DNA of 64,000 nucleotides from Melanocharis versteri (lineage: Eukaryota; Chordata; Aves; Passeriformes; Melanocharitidae), in NCBI GenBank assembly GCA_013397845.1, contig VZTG01007436.1, positions 1,090,181-1,154,180 on the forward strand, read 5' to 3'. Below the pieces are notes generated by a model. The model had not been told where the DNA came from and made no database searches. It saw only the letters and a program-made list of their open reading frames with translations. The position numbers and the translations under genes were made by a program. Position 1 is the stretch's first letter. The number at the start of each line of letters is the position of its first letter. Below are positions 62,091 through 64,000 of the stretch, piece after piece.

Positions 62091-62339
62091 GTTTGTTCTT
62101 TCTTAGCAAAGAATTAATGATAATTTCAAGTGTTGTGTTTGAATCTGCTCTGTGTTGTCTGTTTTGTCATGAGCACTGCAGAATGGCTACTTGTGATTCT
62201 GCTGCTCGGACTGTGCTGATAGTGTTGTATGTGACTTGTTTTGAAGTTGTGCTCTTTAGTCTTTTCACATGTTCTGCTGAGGTTACAGCTACAGCTCCAG
62301 AGTACCAGGAGTGAAAAGCTTTTGTCAAAGATGTGTGCT

Positions 62340-62584
62340 GGAAGGAGAAGAGGTGAGGACAAGGTCCCTAGCTGCAGTTAGGAATCTTACACTGAGAAAA
62401 GTCACAGTGACAGTGGTTAAACAGTGAAGTTGTTGAGTCTCTGGGCTTGGAGATTTTCATAACTTACCAGGATGAGTCCTTTGGTCAGGCAGATCTAAAT
62501 TTGAGGCTTTCCCTGCTTTGACTGGTGGGTTGGACTGGAGACCTGCAGAGGTCCTGTCTTGCCTGCGTTGTTCTGTGATTCTAA
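62340..62584 (+). mobile_element. CR1-type LINE 3' end in intron 4
   Basis: The end reads GGGTTGGACTGGAGACCTGC followed by AGAGGTCCTGTCTTGCCTGC and TTCTGTGATTCTAA. It matches the CR1 3' terminus 'GGGTTGGACTAGATGACCTC CAGAGGTCCCTTCCAACC...TTCTGTGATTCT'. Upstream wording (TTACACTGAGAAAAG, GTTGAGTCTCTGGGCTTGG AGATTTTCA) fits the preceding CR1 region. It is diverged and 5'-truncated, in the same orientation as ADK, and lies about 250 bases after exon 4. Confidence 0.75.
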
Positions 62585-63909
62585 CCACATTTATCCTGTA
62601 GGACCTTCAAAGTTTGTCCATAAAAGACTGAAACGTAAAACTTACTTTTATATGGGAGTGTTTCTGGCTATGGGTATGATGAACAACAGTAATGATGAAT
62701 TTGGTTACAGGTGTATTAGGTTTTCTATAACTCAAGTATGCTTTTTGCCACAATACTTTCAAGCATATACCTATGTGCATATTTTTATATTATGAGAGAT
62801 GTAAAAATTCTATTAAAAAATACACAAATGGTACTTAGAACCTTCTTGTTAATGAACCTGGCTTATTAACTTTGAGGATCCCTATATGATTAAAACTGAC
62901 TGCCAGACAGCATTAAATGCACATTTGGAAGAAATAAAATTATAATCTACTAAAGGCTGCCCCCACCAATAAAAGGGAAGAAATCATTATAGCAATTACT
63001 GCTGCTTTCTACAAAATAGTTTTTGGTTCTTTATGAAAGTTTTCATTTTCTGAAACCCCAAATGTCTTGAAAATATTTTTGATTTTTAAAGGAAGTTGCA
63101 TGTGTTTTAATGTATGTAGCATTGTCGCTCCGAAATGTTTATGTTTTTAAAATATAGTCAGCTTTCTGAGCTTTTTTTTTTTACCATGTGGTCAAGCCAG
63201 TTTTTTTGCTTTTGATACTTTTGAAAAATCTCTTTACCAGTGGAGCTCAAGTTATTGAAATCATTTTCTGTCAGTTATCATTGTTGCTTGACCTATGGGG
63301 ATGGTGTAAAGGTGGTTGGTGTCTCTCTCATGACAGCTGATTACAGGTGAACCTTTTGGAGGGAATTCTGCAACTCTTTATTAGTTCACAGACACAAAAT
63401 TCTGCTTCTGTTGCTGCATTTAGATTGGGGAGGTTTAGAAGCAAACGTACAGAGTAGACTCAGAGTTTCTAAACTTTGAAGTGTTCAAAGAGTCCAGGAC
63501 TTTATTTTCATCTCTCCTTGAAGTGACCTCTGTGGCATCAGCTAATTTATTAGTAAACTGTGTTTCATTCTTCAACTTTCATTAACCTGTCAGTCCAGGT
63601 ATTGTTCAATAATTATACTGTGAAGTACACAGAACCCATACAGAGTAAAGGAAATAGATGAAATTTAAATCAGAGAAATGCAGGTATTTCTGTGTCAATG
63701 TTCTTTCTTACTGATTAGGTTTTGTCAGTGAACTTTTCCTTTATCTTGGCTGAGAGCTGGCAGCCTCATTCAGCTCCAGTTGCCATCTGGAATTGTATTT
63801 GTCTCCAGAAGGTTTGTCATCTCCTAGTTTCTGTTTCAAATACGATTGAAACTTAAACAGTTGTGCATGAATAACATAACATCACTAAAAGACTTTAAAA
63901 AGAGAAATG

Positions 63910-63926
63910 GGAGAGAGAGAGAGAGG
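63910..63926 (+). repeat. (GA)n simple repeat
   Basis: About eight GA dinucleotides in a purine-rich patch. Confidence 0.85.
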
Positions 63927-64000
63927 AAAAAAGTGAATTCTGGAAATCTTGAAAGAAGCTGTTATTCTGTAAGCTTTAGCAGGAGAAAAAAAATGTGAGG

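Larger units (their letters stand above)
62091..64000 (+). other. ADK: ADK intron 4, 5' part
   Basis: The intron opens with GTTTGT and runs off the window. It contains a CR1 3' end at about 62340-62584 and a short GA repeat at 63910-63926. Positions 62590-63900 are AT-rich with no gene, RNA or further repeat that I recognise, and no further ADK exon is visible. Confidence 0.85.

Overview
The window is vertebrate nuclear DNA, most likely from a bird. It is AT-rich, intron-dominated sequence scattered with CR1 retrotransposon fragments. CR1 is the dominant interspersed repeat of birds and other sauropsids, and the LTR-like fragments resemble repeats I know from bird genomes. There is no operon, phage, CRISPR or other prokaryote-type system here.

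The only gene I can support is the 5' part of adenosine kinase (ADK) on the + strand. Four coding pieces splice together at consensus sites: 165-178, 9019-9093, 28222-28275 and 62012-62090. They join in frame (phases 2, 2, 2, 0) to give exactly the first 74 codons. Residue numbering matches the short (ADK-S type) form of the mammalian enzyme, with Asn14 and Asp18 at the adenosine site and the Gly63-Gly64 sugar-kinase signature. The remaining roughly 270 codons lie beyond position 64000.

Layout: 1-164 is a GC-rich CpG-island promoter and 5' leader. Intron 1 (179-9018) holds a near-perfect 2.4 kb duplication flanked by single N bases, probably an assembly artefact, plus a CR1 tail and a GC-richer bird dispersed repeat. 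Intron 2 (9094-28221) is 19.1 kb, with an LTR-like fragment, an old CR1 fragment and one exon-like segment. Intron 3 (28276-62011) is 33.7 kb, with two more exon-like segments, several inverted repeats, two CR1 copies and a C15 tract. Intron 4 begins at 62091 and contains another CR1 3' end.

All other open frames over 60 codons look like chance frames in introns or pieces of repeats. I did not find a new biological system. The observations most worth following up are the probable false duplication at the promoter end and three intronic segments with good splice signals. All three would break the ADK frame if included, so they are candidate poison exons or cryptic splice sites.
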